DNA of 64,000 bases from an endosymbiont of Escarpia spicata (GCA_003349915.1 QFXE01000013.1:1-64000), one strand, 5' to 3'; positions 24,930 through 34,836 are shown, counted from the stretch's first letter. Program-made: numbers and translations. The notes: generated by a model not told the origin, from the letters alone.

Positions 24930-26660
24930 TTACTTTTTCCGCCGCTTGGGGGGCAACAGATCGGTGATCGTCCCCTCGGCCATCTCGGCGGCAAAGCAGA
25001 TGGTCTCGTTAAGGGTCGGGTGGGGATGGATGGTCAATCCGATATCCTCTGCATCCGCGCCCATCTCCAGCGCCAACACGGTCTCACCGATCAGTTCCCC
25101 GGCGTTGGGACCCGTGATACCTGCGCCAAGAATGCGTTTGGTCTTTGGATCGAAGAGCAACTTTGTCAGCCCGTCATCCCGTCCGATGCCCAGGGCACGG
25201 CCGCTTGCGGCCCAGGGAAAAACCCCCTTTTCGTACTCGATACCTTCAGCCTTGGCCGTTGTCTCGGTCAGCCCCATCCAGGCGACTTCCGGGTCAGTGT
25301 AGGCCACAGAGGGGATGGTCATGGGGTCAAAAGAGGCGGGCAGACCGGCGATCACCTCTGCAGCCACCTTCGCTTCATGGGTCGCCTTGTGCGCCAGCAT
25401 CGGTTGACCAACCACATCACCGATGGCATAGATATTGGGGACGTTGGTGCGCATGTGCTCATCCACCGGGATGAATCCGTGTTCGTCCACCGTGATACCC
25501 GCCGCTTCGGCGTTGATCTGCTTACCGTTCGGACTGCGGCCAACAGCCACCAGCACCTTGTCGTAGACCTGCGGTTTGTCCGGCGCCTGCTTGCCTTCGA
25601 AGCTGACCTTTAACCCCTGTTTCTGAGCCTTTATCTCGGTCACCTTGGTGCCGAGCATGATGCGGTTGTAGCGCTTCTTGATGCGTTTCTGCAGCGGGCG
25701 CACCAAGTCCTTGTCACAACCGGGGATCAGACTATCCTGCAGTTCCACCACATCGATCTCGCTGCCGAGGGTGCCGTAGACCGTCGCCATTTCCAGGCCG
25801 ATGATCCCGCCCCCGAGCACCAGTAAACGTTTCGGCACGTCCGCCAGTTCCAGGGCGCCGGTGGAATCGATCAGGCGCGGATCGTCGTTGGGAAAGCCGG
25901 GGATCTGAACCGCGCTGGAGCCACAGGCGATGATCGCATCGGTAAAGGCGATTGCGGTCACACCTTCTGCAGTGTTCACGGAGATCCGGTTGGGGGATTC
26001 AAATCGTGCAATCCCCTGCACCAGCTCAACCTTGCGTTGCTTGGCAAGCTGCACCAACCCACTGGTGAGACGGGTTACCACCTTATCCTTGCCGGCCCGC
26101 AGCTTGTCGATATCCACCTTGGGCTTGCCGAAGCTGATCCCCATACTCTCCATCTCTGCCGCTTCATTGATGACGTCCGCAGCATGCAGCAGCGCTTTCG
26201 AGGGGATACAGCCGACATTCAGGCAGACGCCACCCAGAGCAGCGTAGCGTTCGATCATTACCACCCGTTTGCCCAGGTCGGCGGCACGGAAGGCAGCGGT
26301 ATAACCACCTGGACCCGCACCCAGCACCACCACATCGGTCTGGAGATCCGCCGTCCCTTTAACCGCTTCTGAGACAGGCGCGGCAGTCGACTCATGTTTC
26401 GTCTCTTCCGTTTCGCCTGCTGCCAGTTCGAGGGTCAGGATCGGCGCGCCTTGGGATATCCTGTCGCCAGCCTTGACCTTAATCTCCTTCACCCGACCGA
26501 CGTGGGGTGAGGGAATATCCATCGTTGCCTTGTCGCTCTCAAGGGTAATCAGAGAGTCTTCCGCCTCGACGTTGTCACCTGGCGATACCAGTACCTCGAT
26601 GATATCGACCTGGTCAAAATCACCAATATCGGGCAGCGTGACTTCAACGATGTTACTCAT
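24930..26660 (-). CDS. lpd: Dihydrolipoyl dehydrogenase (E3) with N-terminal lipoyl domain
   Basis: 576 residues, longer than typical E3 (about 475) because of a lipoyl domain at 1-80 with the lipoylation site ESDKATMDIP. A flexible linker leads to the flavoprotein: FAD site VVLGAGPGGYTAAFRAADLG, redox disulfide GGVCLNVGCIPSK, NAD site VLGGGIIGLEMATVYGTLGS, and the C-terminal His-Glu dyad HPHPTLNE. It reoxidises dihydrolipoamide of the pyruvate dehydrogenase complex with NAD+. It lies downstream of aceE, aceF and an AhpD-like gene on the minus strand. GAGGA upstream of the ATG supports the start. Confidence 0.95.
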   Translation of the reverse strand: MSNIVEVTLPDIGDFDQVDIIEVLVSPGDNVEAEDSLITLESDKATMDIPSPHVGRVKEIKVKAGDRISQGAPILTLELAAGETEETKHESTAAPVSEAVKGTADLQTDVVVLGAGPGGYTAAFRAADLGKRVVMIERYAALGGVCLNVGCIPSKALLHAADVINEAAEMESMGISFGKPKVDIDKLRAGKDKVVTRLTSGLVQLAKQRKVELVQGIARFESPNRISVNTAEGVTAIAFTDAIIACGSSAVQIPGFPNDDPRLIDSTGALELADVPKRLLVLGGGIIGLEMATVYGTLGSEIDVVELQDSLIPGCDKDLVRPLQKRIKKRYNRIMLGTKVTEIKAQKQGLKVSFEGKQAPDKPQVYDKVLVAVGRSPNGKQINAEAAGITVDEHGFIPVDEHMRTNVPNIYAIGDVVGQPMLAHKATHEAKVAAEVIAGLPASFDPMTIPSVAYTDPEVAWMGLTETTAKAEGIEYEKGVFPWAASGRALGIGRDDGLTKLLFDPKTKRILGAGITGPNAGELIGETVLALEMGADAEDIGLTIHPHPTLNETICFAAEMAEGTITDLLPPKRRKK

Positions 26661-26744
26661 GTTCTATCCTCGGAACAGTTTGAATGGCAGCGCTGGGCGA
26701 TGCCGTTAATTGAATTATTGTCATCTCGACCGCAGGGAGAGTCT

Positions 26745-26809
26745 GGTAGGGTGCGCCGCGCGCACCATGATTGCTGCAGCTTATTCTGGTGCCACGGCAC
26801 ACCCTACGT
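26745..26809. repeat. GTAGGGTGCGCC-type intergenic repeat, copy 1
   Basis: Starts GGTAGGGTGCGCCGCGCGCA and ends in the inverted form GGCACACCCTAC. It shares its core with copies at 33888-33935, 41667-41691 and 50916-50990. It sits in the gap between lpd and the AhpD-like gene. Confidence 0.65.
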
Positions 26810-26858
26810 TCTGTTCAAGCTTGTGGAAAAAGCATTTGCAGTGCCAACAAATTTGCCT

Positions 26859-26884
26859 GATCCGCTACGCTTGATCATGCCTAC
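26859..26884. repeat. GATCCGCTACGCTTGATC-type repeat, copy 1
   Basis: A 26-base sequence beginning GATCCGCTACGCTTGATC and ending TGCCTAC recurs at 50374-50399 with one difference. It appears to be half of a larger palindromic repeat, complete at the second locus. Confidence 0.6.
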
Positions 26885-26893
26885 ATACAGGTG

Positions 26894-27184
26894 TTACCCA
26901 AACGAATCGAGATCCACCTTAGACTTCCGCAACACATCCTGAACCTGCAACCGCTTCTGTCCGGCGGCAACAGCCATCACCTTTGCCAATACCTCGGACA
27001 ATTCACCTTTGCTGACCTGCGCGTCTTTTGCCTGTTGCAGATAGTAGTCCGTGCAGGGAGCGCAGTTCATCGCCATCGCTGCCGCCAACCCTACCAGCAC
27101 CTCACTCTTCCGGTCGAGATAGCGGTTATTGTGGGTTGACTCATAAAAGGCGTCGTAGAGCGCTTTTTGTTCCGCGTTCAACAT
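26894..27184 (-). CDS. AhpD/carboxymuconolactone decarboxylase-like protein
   Basis: 96 residues with the all-helical AhpD-like fold and the redox motif NCAPC. The His that follows CXXC by four residues in AhpD proper is Tyr here (CAPCTDYY). AGGAACC precedes the ATG at 27184. The gene sits between aceF and lpd on the same strand. In mycobacteria AhpD takes electrons from dihydrolipoamide acyltransferase and Lpd to support a peroxiredoxin, so a similar thiol link is possible here. That is inference from position; a carboxymuconolactone decarboxylase role is unlikely in this context. Confidence 0.8.
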   Translation of the reverse strand: MLNAEQKALYDAFYESTHNNRYLDRKSEVLVGLAAAMAMNCAPCTDYYLQQAKDAQVSKGELSEVLAKVMAVAAGQKRLQVQDVLRKSKVDLDSFG

Positions 27185-27246
27185 GCTCGGTTCCTTTTGA
27201 AAAAGAGACTCTGCACATGGTACGTCATTCCTGGAGAAGCGAACGA

Positions 27247-28578
27247 TCAGAGCAATAGTCGTCGGATCTCGGAGAGCAGGCCACCTAACAGGCTTGTGAA
27301 ACGCACACCGTCTGCACCATCGACCACCCTATGGTCGTAAGAGAGCGAAAGCGGCAGCATCAGGCGAGGCTGGAACGCATTGCCATCCCAGACCGGCTTC
27401 ATCGAAGCGCGGGAGACACCCAGGATCGCTACCTCAGGTGCATTGACGATGGGCGTAAAAGCGGTGCCGCCGATGCCGCCCAGACTGGAGATGGAGAAAC
27501 ACCCCCCCTGCATGTCGGCGGGCAGCAACTTGCCGTCACGCGCCCGGCCACTCACCGCCATCAACTCTTTCGCCAGTTCGAATACACCCTTTTTATCCAC
27601 ATCCCGGATCACCGGCACCACCAGTCCGTTGGGGGTATCCACTGCCACGCCGATGTGAATATAGTTCCGATAGATCAGGCTTTCACCATCCGCTGATATC
27701 GCAGCATTCAGAGTCGGCATCTCTTTCAGGGCCGCCGCCACTGCCTTCATCAGGAACGGCATGAAGGTAAGCCGGATATCCTGTTTCAGGGCCACCTCCT
27801 TCTGCGCCTTGCGGAATGTTTCCAGCTCGGTGATATCCGCCTCATCAAACTGAGTGACATGGGGCACCGTCAGCCAGCAGCGGTGCAGATGAGCGCCGCT
27901 GAGTTTCTTGATACGTCCCAAAGGCTGAGTATCGATTTCGCCAAACCGGGCGTAGTCCACCTCCGGTCCCGCAGGCATCTCAAACGGGGAACCTGTCACA
28001 CGTGTCGGCAGGCCGCCCTTGAGGGATTTTTTAACAAAGCCCTGCACATCATCCTTGGTCACCCGCCCTTTGGGACCGCTACCCTGCACCAGCGACAGCT
28101 CCACACCCAGTTCACGGGCAAATCTGCGCACAGCCGGGCTGGCGTGTGCCTTGCGATCAGTTTTGACGGCAGGGCTGTTCGGCACCGGTGGCGCACTCGC
28201 GGCCTTCTCGCCGGGAATACGCTCACCGGTGGCATCCCGTTGACTGGCCGGAGCAGGTGCCTGCACGGCTTCAATCTCTTCAGCTGCGGGGGCGGGTGAT
28301 GAGACATGCTTATCGGATGCCGTCTCTGCAACACCCTCATCAAGCTCCAGAGTCACTATCTTCTGGTCCTGGCCGATACGATCCCCAACCTTGATGAACA
28401 GCGCCTGCACTACCCCGGCATGGGGTGAGGGGATCTCCATGGTGGCCTTGTCACTCTCCAGAGTGAGCAGCGAATCCTCAACAGACACCCGGTCCCCCAC
28501 GGAGACCAGCAGCTCGATTACCTCGACTTCATCGAAATCGCCAATATCGGGCAACATTATTTCGGTCGTTTTACCCAC
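27247..28578 (-). CDS. aceF: Pyruvate dehydrogenase E2, dihydrolipoamide acetyltransferase
   Basis: 443 residues. One N-terminal lipoyl domain (ESDKATMEIP), an Ala/Pro-rich linker, the peripheral subunit-binding domain (SPAVRRFARELGVELS, GPKGRVTKDDV, about 145-185), and the catalytic domain with the HRVVDGADG active-site motif near the C-terminus. It carries acetyl groups from E1 to CoA. The start is a GTG with AGAGGA about 7 bases upstream. It is part of an aceE-aceF-(AhpD-like)-lpd order; both E2 and E3 here have lipoyl domains. Confidence 0.95.
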   Translation of the reverse strand: MGKTTEIMLPDIGDFDEVEVIELLVSVGDRVSVEDSLLTLESDKATMEIPSPHAGVVQALFIKVGDRIGQDQKIVTLELDEGVAETASDKHVSSPAPAAEEIEAVQAPAPASQRDATGERIPGEKAASAPPVPNSPAVKTDRKAHASPAVRRFARELGVELSLVQGSGPKGRVTKDDVQGFVKKSLKGGLPTRVTGSPFEMPAGPEVDYARFGEIDTQPLGRIKKLSGAHLHRCWLTVPHVTQFDEADITELETFRKAQKEVALKQDIRLTFMPFLMKAVAAALKEMPTLNAAISADGESLIYRNYIHIGVAVDTPNGLVVPVIRDVDKKGVFELAKELMAVSGRARDGKLLPADMQGGCFSISSLGGIGGTAFTPIVNAPEVAILGVSRASMKPVWDGNAFQPRLMLPLSLSYDHRVVDGADGVRFTSLLGGLLSEIRRLLL

Positions 28579-28646
28579 GTTGTTTCCTCTGCCGCATAGC
28601 GGAAAATTCTCTTCAGGGATATCGACAGATATCCCGCGTCCGGTTT

Positions 28647-31301
28647 TTATACCGTCGTTGGATTCGGCTTTTCCGGATCGATCTTGTACTTTTTGATCGC
28701 TTTGCTGACACTGGAGAGATCGATCTCGCCGTCATCCGCAAGTGTCTTGAGTGCGGCAACTACGATGTAGTAGCGATTCACCTCGAAAAACTTCCGCAAC
28801 TGGCTGCGCATATCACTACGGCCGAAACCATCGGTGCCCAACACGCTGTAGCTCGCCTTCACGAAGGGCCGGATCTGATCCGCATAGATGCGCATATAGT
28901 CAGTGGCGGCAACCACAGGACCCTTGGTTTCCGCCAGCTGGCTCTCAACATAGCTGCTGCGAGGGGTTTCGTCCGGATGCAACATGTTCCAGCGCTCCAC
29001 ATCGAGACCGTCTCGGCGCAGTTCGTTGAAACTGGTGACACTCCAAACATCCGCAGAGATACTGAAGTCCTTTTCCAGCAGCTCGGCTGCCGCGATTACC
29101 TCTCGCAAGATCGCACCACTGCCCAGCAACTGGACCCGTTTTTTGCGCTTGCCGCCCTTCTGGAAGAGATACATCCCGTTCACGATACCGCTCTCAGCAC
29201 CCTCCGGCATGGCGGGTTGCAGATAGTTCTCGTTCATCACGGTGATGTAGTAAAAAATATTCTCCTGTTCCTGATACATCCGCCGCATGCCATCCTGCAC
29301 GACCACCGCCATCTCAAAAGCAAACGCCGGATCATAGGCGACACAGTTGGGGATGGTGGCCGCCATCAGGTGGCTGTGGCCGTCCTGGTGCTGCAGCCCT
29401 TCGCCCGCCAGGGTGGTTCGCCCGGCGGTGCCACCGATGAGAAAACCCTTCGCTTGCATATCGCCGGCAGCCCAGGCCAGATCACCGATACGCTGAAAAC
29501 CAAACATCGAGTAGTAGATGTAGAACGGGATCATGGTGGTCCCGTGATTACTGTAAGCGGTGGCGGCTGCAATCCAGGAGGACATGGCGCCCGCCTCGTT
29601 GATACCTTCCTGCAGGATCTGTCCCTTCCTGTCCTCCCGGTAATACATCACCTGATCCGCATCCACCGGCTCATAGAGCTGCCCCACGGAGGAGTAGATA
29701 CCCAGCTGGCGGAACATGCCTTCCATACCGAAGGTACGAGCCTCATCGGGCACGATCGGCACTATATGCTTGCCCAGTTTTTTGTCCCTGATCAGCATAT
29801 TGAGCAGACGTACGAAGGCCATGGTGGTGGACTGCTCGCGGTCGCCACTGCCTTCCAGCAGTGCCTTGAAAGTGTCGAGTTCGGGCACGTCCACCTGGGC
29901 AACCTCAGTACGTCTCTGTGGCAGGTAGCCGCCCAGAGACTGACGACGCGCATGCATGTACTGCATCTCCTGACCGTCGGCCGACGGTTTGTAGAACGGC
30001 GCCGCACCAATCTGATCGTCGGAGATTGGGATGTTAAAACGGTCACGGAATGCCTTCAGCGCCGCCTCGCCCATCTTCTTCTGCGAGTGGGTGATATTCT
30101 GCCCTTCACCGGCGACACCCATACCGTAACCCTTCACCGTCTTGGCCAGGATTACCGTCGGCTGCCCCTTGTGGGCGGTCGCCTCCGCATAGGCGGCATA
30201 GACCTTGTGAGGATCGTGACCACCACGGTTGAGGCGCCAGATCTCTTCATCGGTCATGTTGGCGACCATGCCCTGCAACTCCGGATATTTACCGAAGAAG
30301 TGCTCGCGGGTATAGGAACCGCCTTTTGCCTTGTAGGCTTGATAGTCACCATCCACGCACTCTTCCATGCGTTTCAGCAGGTGACCACTCTTGTCTTTGG
30401 CGATCAGGGGATCCCAGTAACCGCCCCACACCACCTTGATCACGTTCCAGCCGGCACCACGATAGACCGCTTCCAGCTCCTGGATGATCTTGCCGTTGCC
30501 CCGTACAGGTCCATCGAGCCGTTGCAGATTACAATTCACCACAAAGACCAGGTTGTCGAGACGTTCCCGTCCGGCGAGAGAGATGGCACCCAGCGCCTCA
30601 GGTTCGTCCATCTCACCATCACCGCAGAAGGCCCAGACCTTACGGTTCTCAGTGTTGGATAAACCCCGGTCGTGGAGATAACGCATGAAACGCGCCTGAT
30701 AGATCGCCATCAGTGGGCCGAGTCCCATGGAGACGGTGGGAAACTGCCAGAAACCTGGCATCAGCCAGGGATGGGGATAGGAAGAGAGGCCTTGGCCATC
30801 GACCTCCTGGCGAAAACTGTAGAGCTGATCCTCGCTGATGCGCCCTTCAAGATAGGCCCGCGCATAGATACCCGGAGCGGAGTGCCCTTGAAAAAAGATC
30901 AGGTCACCTTCACTATTCTTGTTCGATGCGCGGAAGAAGTGGTTGAAACCCACGTCAAACAGGGTGGCAGCGGAGGCAAAACTGGAGATATGTCCGCCCA
31001 ACTCGGTGGAGATCCGATTCGCCTGCACCACCATCGCCATGGCATTCCAGCGAATGAATGAACGGATACGGCGCTCCATGGCCCGATCACCGGGAAACCG
31101 CTGCTGTTGGCTGACCGGGATAGTATTCACATAGGCCGTATTGGCGCTGAATGGCAGATGTGCACCAGAGCGGCGAGCCTTATCCACCAGTTTTTCTATC
31201 AGAAAGTGGGCCCGTTCAACCCCTTCATTTTCCAACACTGCCTCAAAGGCATCGAGCCACTCTTCAGTCTCCAGGGGGTCGATATCGGGTTTTGTCGCCA
31301 T
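28647..31301 (-). CDS. aceE: Pyruvate dehydrogenase E1, homodimeric
   Basis: 884 residues, the normal length of the AceE type. The thiamine diphosphate motif is GDGEMDEPE followed by NCNLQ. Other family blocks are GHSAPGIYARAYLEGRI, KTVKGYGMGVAGEGQNITH and the C-terminal GTDGFGRSD. It decarboxylates pyruvate and reductively acetylates E2. The ATG at 31301 matches the E. coli-type N-terminus; an open frame continues to 31382 without family similarity. First gene of the pyruvate dehydrogenase operon. About 290 bases upstream lie the sulfur globule genes and a shared terminator. Confidence 0.96.
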   Translation of the reverse strand: MATKPDIDPLETEEWLDAFEAVLENEGVERAHFLIEKLVDKARRSGAHLPFSANTAYVNTIPVSQQQRFPGDRAMERRIRSFIRWNAMAMVVQANRISTELGGHISSFASAATLFDVGFNHFFRASNKNSEGDLIFFQGHSAPGIYARAYLEGRISEDQLYSFRQEVDGQGLSSYPHPWLMPGFWQFPTVSMGLGPLMAIYQARFMRYLHDRGLSNTENRKVWAFCGDGEMDEPEALGAISLAGRERLDNLVFVVNCNLQRLDGPVRGNGKIIQELEAVYRGAGWNVIKVVWGGYWDPLIAKDKSGHLLKRMEECVDGDYQAYKAKGGSYTREHFFGKYPELQGMVANMTDEEIWRLNRGGHDPHKVYAAYAEATAHKGQPTVILAKTVKGYGMGVAGEGQNITHSQKKMGEAALKAFRDRFNIPISDDQIGAAPFYKPSADGQEMQYMHARRQSLGGYLPQRRTEVAQVDVPELDTFKALLEGSGDREQSTTMAFVRLLNMLIRDKKLGKHIVPIVPDEARTFGMEGMFRQLGIYSSVGQLYEPVDADQVMYYREDRKGQILQEGINEAGAMSSWIAAATAYSNHGTTMIPFYIYYSMFGFQRIGDLAWAAGDMQAKGFLIGGTAGRTTLAGEGLQHQDGHSHLMAATIPNCVAYDPAFAFEMAVVVQDGMRRMYQEQENIFYYITVMNENYLQPAMPEGAESGIVNGMYLFQKGGKRKKRVQLLGSGAILREVIAAAELLEKDFSISADVWSVTSFNELRRDGLDVERWNMLHPDETPRSSYVESQLAETKGPVVAATDYMRIYADQIRPFVKASYSVLGTDGFGRSDMRSQLRKFFEVNRYYIVVAALKTLADDGEIDLSSVSKAIKKYKIDPEKPNPTTV

Positions 31302-31533
31302 CGAATTTCTCAATTGTTGTAGAGAGCGGGTACCGTGCCGACTATTTGCACACGGCAAACAGAAGCTTTTTCGCTCTATCATTGAACAAACAAATACTTA
31401 GAATTAATACGCGCAATATACAACAAGGCAAGGTTTTTTGCAGATTTAATAGCGGAATAATCCCCGGAAATTATAATTGTTTTCAGGTGATTGGATGACA
31501 ATCACCGCTTCACACCAGACTTTCCAAATACAT

Positions 31534-31572
31534 AAAAAAAGGCGCGCCCGACAGAGTCGGACGCGCCTTTTT
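31534..31572. terminator. Bidirectional intrinsic terminator
   Basis: GGCGCGCCCGAC and GTCGGACGCGCC form a stem with one mismatch and an AGA loop. A7 lies on the left and T5 on the right, so each strand sees a U-tract. On the minus strand it ends the sulfur globule transcript just after the gene stopping at 31595. Confidence 0.88.
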
Positions 31573-31594
31573 CAGAGACTAAACGCTGTAACGC

Positions 31595-32236
31595 TTAGAT
31601 GTCCTTGCGAGTTGCGAAAGCAGGACGTTCGAAGGGTACGCGCTCCATAGAAACCTTGCGGCGCTCTTCCATCTGCTTCTGCATCTCTGCACGGCGGGCT
31701 TCCATCTCTTTGACCATCTCATCGCGGCGGGCATTGGACTCTTCAACGCGCTTGGCAATGGACTCAGGCATGGCTGGCATTGCAGGCATGCGGCTCTGCA
31801 TACGCTCTTCCATCATCTTGCGATCAGCTTCCATCCTCTCCTGCATGGACTTCATCTGTGCGTCCATGGAAGCCATTGGATCAACATTGTTGTACTGCTC
31901 GGCGTACTGACGCTGCGCGGCAACTGCCTGTTCGTATGCTTTCTGCTGTTCTGCAACCGCAGCCTGCTGCTCCGCAGTCGGGGCAGCAACAGCGGCAGGA
32001 GCGCCGTAGTAAGGTGCGTAACCGTAAGGACCATAACCATAATTGTCGTAACCACGACCCCAACCACTACCGTTGCCATGACCGCGAGCGCTCATGTTGA
32101 AATTAAAATCGAAGTCACCGGCGCCAAAACCGTCACCGAAGAAATCATCACCCCAATTGTTGCCCCACCAGGCGCTGGCGGAAGCGGAAGTTGCAGCCAG
32201 AACGATTGCAGCAGCAATAATAGATACCTTTTTCAT
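31595..32236 (-). CDS. Sulfur globule protein-like with long charged C-terminal coil
   Basis: About 213 residues. The signal peptide ([20 protein letters not shown]) is followed by [22 protein letters not shown] and [12 protein letters not shown], matching the Gly/Asn/Trp/Tyr-rich sulfur globule envelope proteins (Sgp) of sulfur oxidisers. Beyond about residue 85 the sequence turns into an Ala/Gln segment and a long Met/Glu/Arg-rich helix ([46 protein letters not shown]), probably coiled coil, which usual Sgp proteins lack. It would coat periplasmic-type sulfur globules. It is followed by a strong terminator and preceded by a second, shorter Sgp gene. The start is the ATG at 32236. Confidence 0.8.
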   Translation of the reverse strand: MKKVSIIAAAIVLAATSASASAWWGNNWGDDFFGDGFGAGDFDFNFNMSARGHGNGSGWGRGYDNYGYGPYGYAPYYGAPAAVAAPTAEQQAAVAEQQKAYEQAVAAQRQYAEQYNNVDPMASMDAQMKSMQERMEADRKMMEERMQSRMPAMPAMPESIAKRVEESNARRDEMVKEMEARRAEMQKQMEERRKVSMERVPFERPAFATRKDI

Positions 32237-32337
32237 GTCACACACCCAAAAATTTGTTATTGAAAGCTAGTTAATTTGTTTGTTTGTTTTTTCTTGCACG
32301 TCCCTGTGCATGCGATCCCGTTTGCTGTCAGCTCGAA

Positions 32338-32664
32338 CTACTTAGCTGGAGCAGCCGGTGCCTGAGGGGCAACCGGAGCAGCGTAGGGATAGCCGCCGTA
32401 GCCGTAAGGCGCACCATAGCCATATGGACCGTAGCCGCCGTAACCACGGTTATAGTAGTTGTTGTAACCACGACCATAACCGGAACCGCGGGCACTGCCG
32501 CTCATGCCAAAATTGAAGCTACCGCTACCGTCGCCCCAGCCATCACCCAGCCAGTCGTTGCCCCAACCACGGTTGCCATAACCAGGACCACCCCACCATG
32601 CGGAAGCAGAAGCGGAAGCAGCGATCAAAACAGCAGCAGCTGTAGCTTTAATGATATTGTTCAT
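32338..32664 (-). CDS. Sulfur globule protein-like
   Basis: 108 residues. A signal peptide ends SASASA, then [50 protein letters not shown] and a Pro/Ala-rich tail. Composition, repeated GYG units and signal peptide match sulfur globule proteins such as SgpA-C of purple sulfur bacteria. AGGAGAG about 8 bases upstream supports the ATG. It lies about 100 bases upstream of the longer relative on the same strand, so the two may share a transcript. It would help enclose elemental sulfur. Confidence 0.8.
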   Translation of the reverse strand: MNNIIKATAAAVLIAASASASAWWGGPGYGNRGWGNDWLGDGWGDGSGSFNFGMSGSARGSGYGRGYNNYYNRGYGGYGPYGYGAPYGYGGYPYAAPVAPQAPAAPAK

Positions 32665-32839
32665 TGCGCACTCTCCTAGATAGAATATGTACTTAGCAGC
32701 AAGTGGAAAGCAGATACTTCGTAGCTTTCGAGAGAAATAATATTAGTAATTTCTTAAATAGGCAAATACAATTATATTATTAATTTTCGCTTTTTATAGC
32801 GTTTATCTATCTGAATAATTATTTACACCCGGCCACACC

Positions 32840-33871
32840 ATGCATATCACACTAACCCAACCTGATGACTGGCACCTCCACCTGCGTGACGACGATGCTA
32901 TGGCCTCAGTCGTCGCCCATAGCGCCGAACGTTTTGGCCGGGCCATTATCATGCCGAACCTTAAGCCACCAGTTGCCGACACAGAGATGGCAAAGGCTTA
33001 CCGGGAGAGAATTCTCCGTGCACTGGAAAGCAGCTCAGACTTTCAGCCGCTCATGACACTCTATATGACGGACAATCTCTCACCCGCAGAGATAGTGTCT
33101 GCCAAAGAGAGCGGCATCGTGCATGCGGTAAAACTCTATCCGGCCGGCGCCACCACCAACTCCGACTCTGGCGTCACCGATATCAGGAAGATGTATCCCG
33201 TGTTGGAGGCAATGCAGAAGCATGGACTACCCTTGCTGGTGCATGCAGAGGTCACCGACAGCCATGTCGATATTTTCGATCGGGAGAAAACTTTTATCGG
33301 CCGGCATCTGGATCCGCTGGTCAAAGAATTTCCGGAACTTCGCCTGGTCTTTGAACATATCACTACCAAAGAAGCAGCGGATTTCGTCTCTGCTGCAGCG
33401 GACAATGTGGCAGCCACCATCACCGCGCACCACCTGCTCTTCAATCGCAATGCCATGCTGGCTGGCGGCATTCGTCCTCATTTCTACTGTCTGCCGATAC
33501 TCAAGCGGGAATCCCATCAGGCAGCTTTGATCAGCGCCGCAACCAGTGGCAATCCACGATTTTTTCTCGGCACCGACAGCGCTCCCCACTCACTTGGAGC
33601 CAAGGAGTGTGCTTGCGGCTGCGCGGGTTGTTACACCGCCCATGCCGCCATTGAGCTCTATACACAAGCCTTCGACCAGGCTGACGCCCTGGACAAACTG
33701 GAGGGATTCGCGAGCTTTTTCGGCCCGGACTTTTATGAACTGCCCAGGAACCAGGAACAGATCACCCTGAAGAAGCGGCCCTGGGAGGTGCCAAAGCACT
33801 ACAATTTCGGTAACGACACGCTGATCCCCTTATGTGCCGGGGAGCAGATTGACTGGCAGATAGTGAGATAG
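32840..33871 (+). CDS. pyrC: Dihydroorotase
   Basis: 343 residues, the type II (PyrC) length. Metal ligands are visible: HLHLRDD at the N-terminus, the carboxylated Lys in [26 protein letters not shown] and GTDSAPH. It cyclises carbamoyl aspartate to dihydroorotate in pyrimidine synthesis, in the cytoplasm. It starts a plus-strand unit of its own, divergent from the sulfur globule genes. The ribosome site is weak, but ATG at 32840 matches family N-termini. Confidence 0.96.
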   Translation: MHITLTQPDDWHLHLRDDDAMASVVAHSAERFGRAIIMPNLKPPVADTEMAKAYRERILRALESSSDFQPLMTLYMTDNLSPAEIVSAKESGIVHAVKLYPAGATTNSDSGVTDIRKMYPVLEAMQKHGLPLLVHAEVTDSHVDIFDREKTFIGRHLDPLVKEFPELRLVFEHITTKEAADFVSAAADNVAATITAHHLLFNRNAMLAGGIRPHFYCLPILKRESHQAALISAATSGNPRFFLGTDSAPHSLGAKECACGCAGCYTAHAAIELYTQAFDQADALDKLEGFASFFGPDFYELPRNQEQITLKKRPWEVPKHYNFGNDTLIPLCAGEQIDWQIVR

Positions 33872-33887
33872 GCCGGGAGGCAGACGT

Positions 33888-33935
33888 GTAGGGTGCGCCG
33901 CGCGCACCATGATTGGTGCGCATAGCGCACCCTAC
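33888..33935. repeat. GTAGGGTGCGCC-type intergenic repeat, copy 2
   Basis: GTAGGGTGCGCCGCGCGCACC and its inverted form GGTGCGCATAGCGCACCCTAC flank a few bases, forming a compact palindrome between convergent pyrC and mlaA. Confidence 0.7.
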
Positions 33936-33988
33936 ATCCTGGCTGGGTCTGCAATTATTACATTGATGGAGTACTAGTGAGATAGCAC

Positions 33989-34726
33989 TCAGAAATCTTC
34001 CAACAACAGATCATCTTCCAGTGGTGGATCACCATCATAGATATCGAAGCGGCGTTTCTGCAGATAGGACTCGCGCACGAAGGCATAGGGATCGATTGCA
34101 GCCTCCTCCACCACCTTGGTCGCACGCAATAGATCAGCCCGCAGATCAACGTATCTGAAGACAAGCAGCGTCCAGTAGATTCCCTCTGAAGTGTAGTAGA
34201 TCGGGTTCATGAAAACGTCCCCGGTCTTACCGATAAAATCCCTCACCGTGCTGGGGCCAAGCATCGGCAGCATAATATAGGTACTCTCCTCATAACCCCA
34301 GTACCCCAATGTCTGCCCCATATCCTCTTTGTATTCGGGAATACCGATATCAGAGGCTACATCGATAAAACCCAGCAGACCTACCGTAGTATTGACGCAG
34401 AGCCGCCCTACATCGGTAATCGCCCGCCCGGGCTTGAGTTGGAACAGATTATTGGCGGCGGAATTGATATCCGCAAGATTATGAAAAAAGTTAGTAAAAC
34501 CCCGATCCAGCGGGTCGGGTGTAATCGCCTGATATCCTTTGGCCACCGGTTTTGCAACGGTGTTGTCGAAGTCGGTGTTGAATCTATTGATGGAACGGTT
34601 CATCCCTTCCAGCGGATCAGCAATATGCTCCGTTCCCTCCGGCACGCTGGCGCAAGCCGACAGTCCCGACAAAATAAGCGGGAGCAGAAGCCCGATCATA
34701 ACCCTGTTTATCATTTGCACAGCCAT
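33989..34726 (-). CDS. mlaA: MlaA (VacJ) phospholipid-removing lipoprotein
   Basis: About 245 residues from the ATG at 34726, which has AAGG a few bases upstream. The lipobox is LSAC within GLSACASVPEG. Family blocks follow: DPLEGMNRSINRFN, PVAKGYQAITPDPLDRGFTNFFHNL, GRLCVNTTVGLLGFIDVA, EDMGQTLGYWG, YIMLPMLGPSTVRD and DPYAFVRESYLQKRR. The protein removes misplaced phospholipid from the outer leaflet of the outer membrane and passes it to the Mla system. The rest of the Mla genes are not in this window. An in-frame ATG at 34714 would also preserve the lipobox. Confidence 0.93.
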   Translation of the reverse strand: MAVQMINRVMIGLLLPLILSGLSACASVPEGTEHIADPLEGMNRSINRFNTDFDNTVAKPVAKGYQAITPDPLDRGFTNFFHNLADINSAANNLFQLKPGRAITDVGRLCVNTTVGLLGFIDVASDIGIPEYKEDMGQTLGYWGYEESTYIMLPMLGPSTVRDFIGKTGDVFMNPIYYTSEGIYWTLLVFRYVDLRADLLRATKVVEEAAIDPYAFVRESYLQKRRFDIYDGDPPLEDDLLLEDF

Positions 34727-34836
34727 TAAGCCTTGGGATCCCTTGTACCGAAACAATAACATACCAATGATCTGGAATACGACGAAACCCAACAGTCAGA
34801 TTCGTAAACCCTGCCGATTTTCTTTATCCTTTGCGC

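Noticed and set aside
28977-30662. A 561-codon open frame on the plus strand
   Set aside because: It is antisense to aceE, whose motifs are unmistakable. The composition (His/Gln/Val-rich, no motif) is that of a shadow frame.
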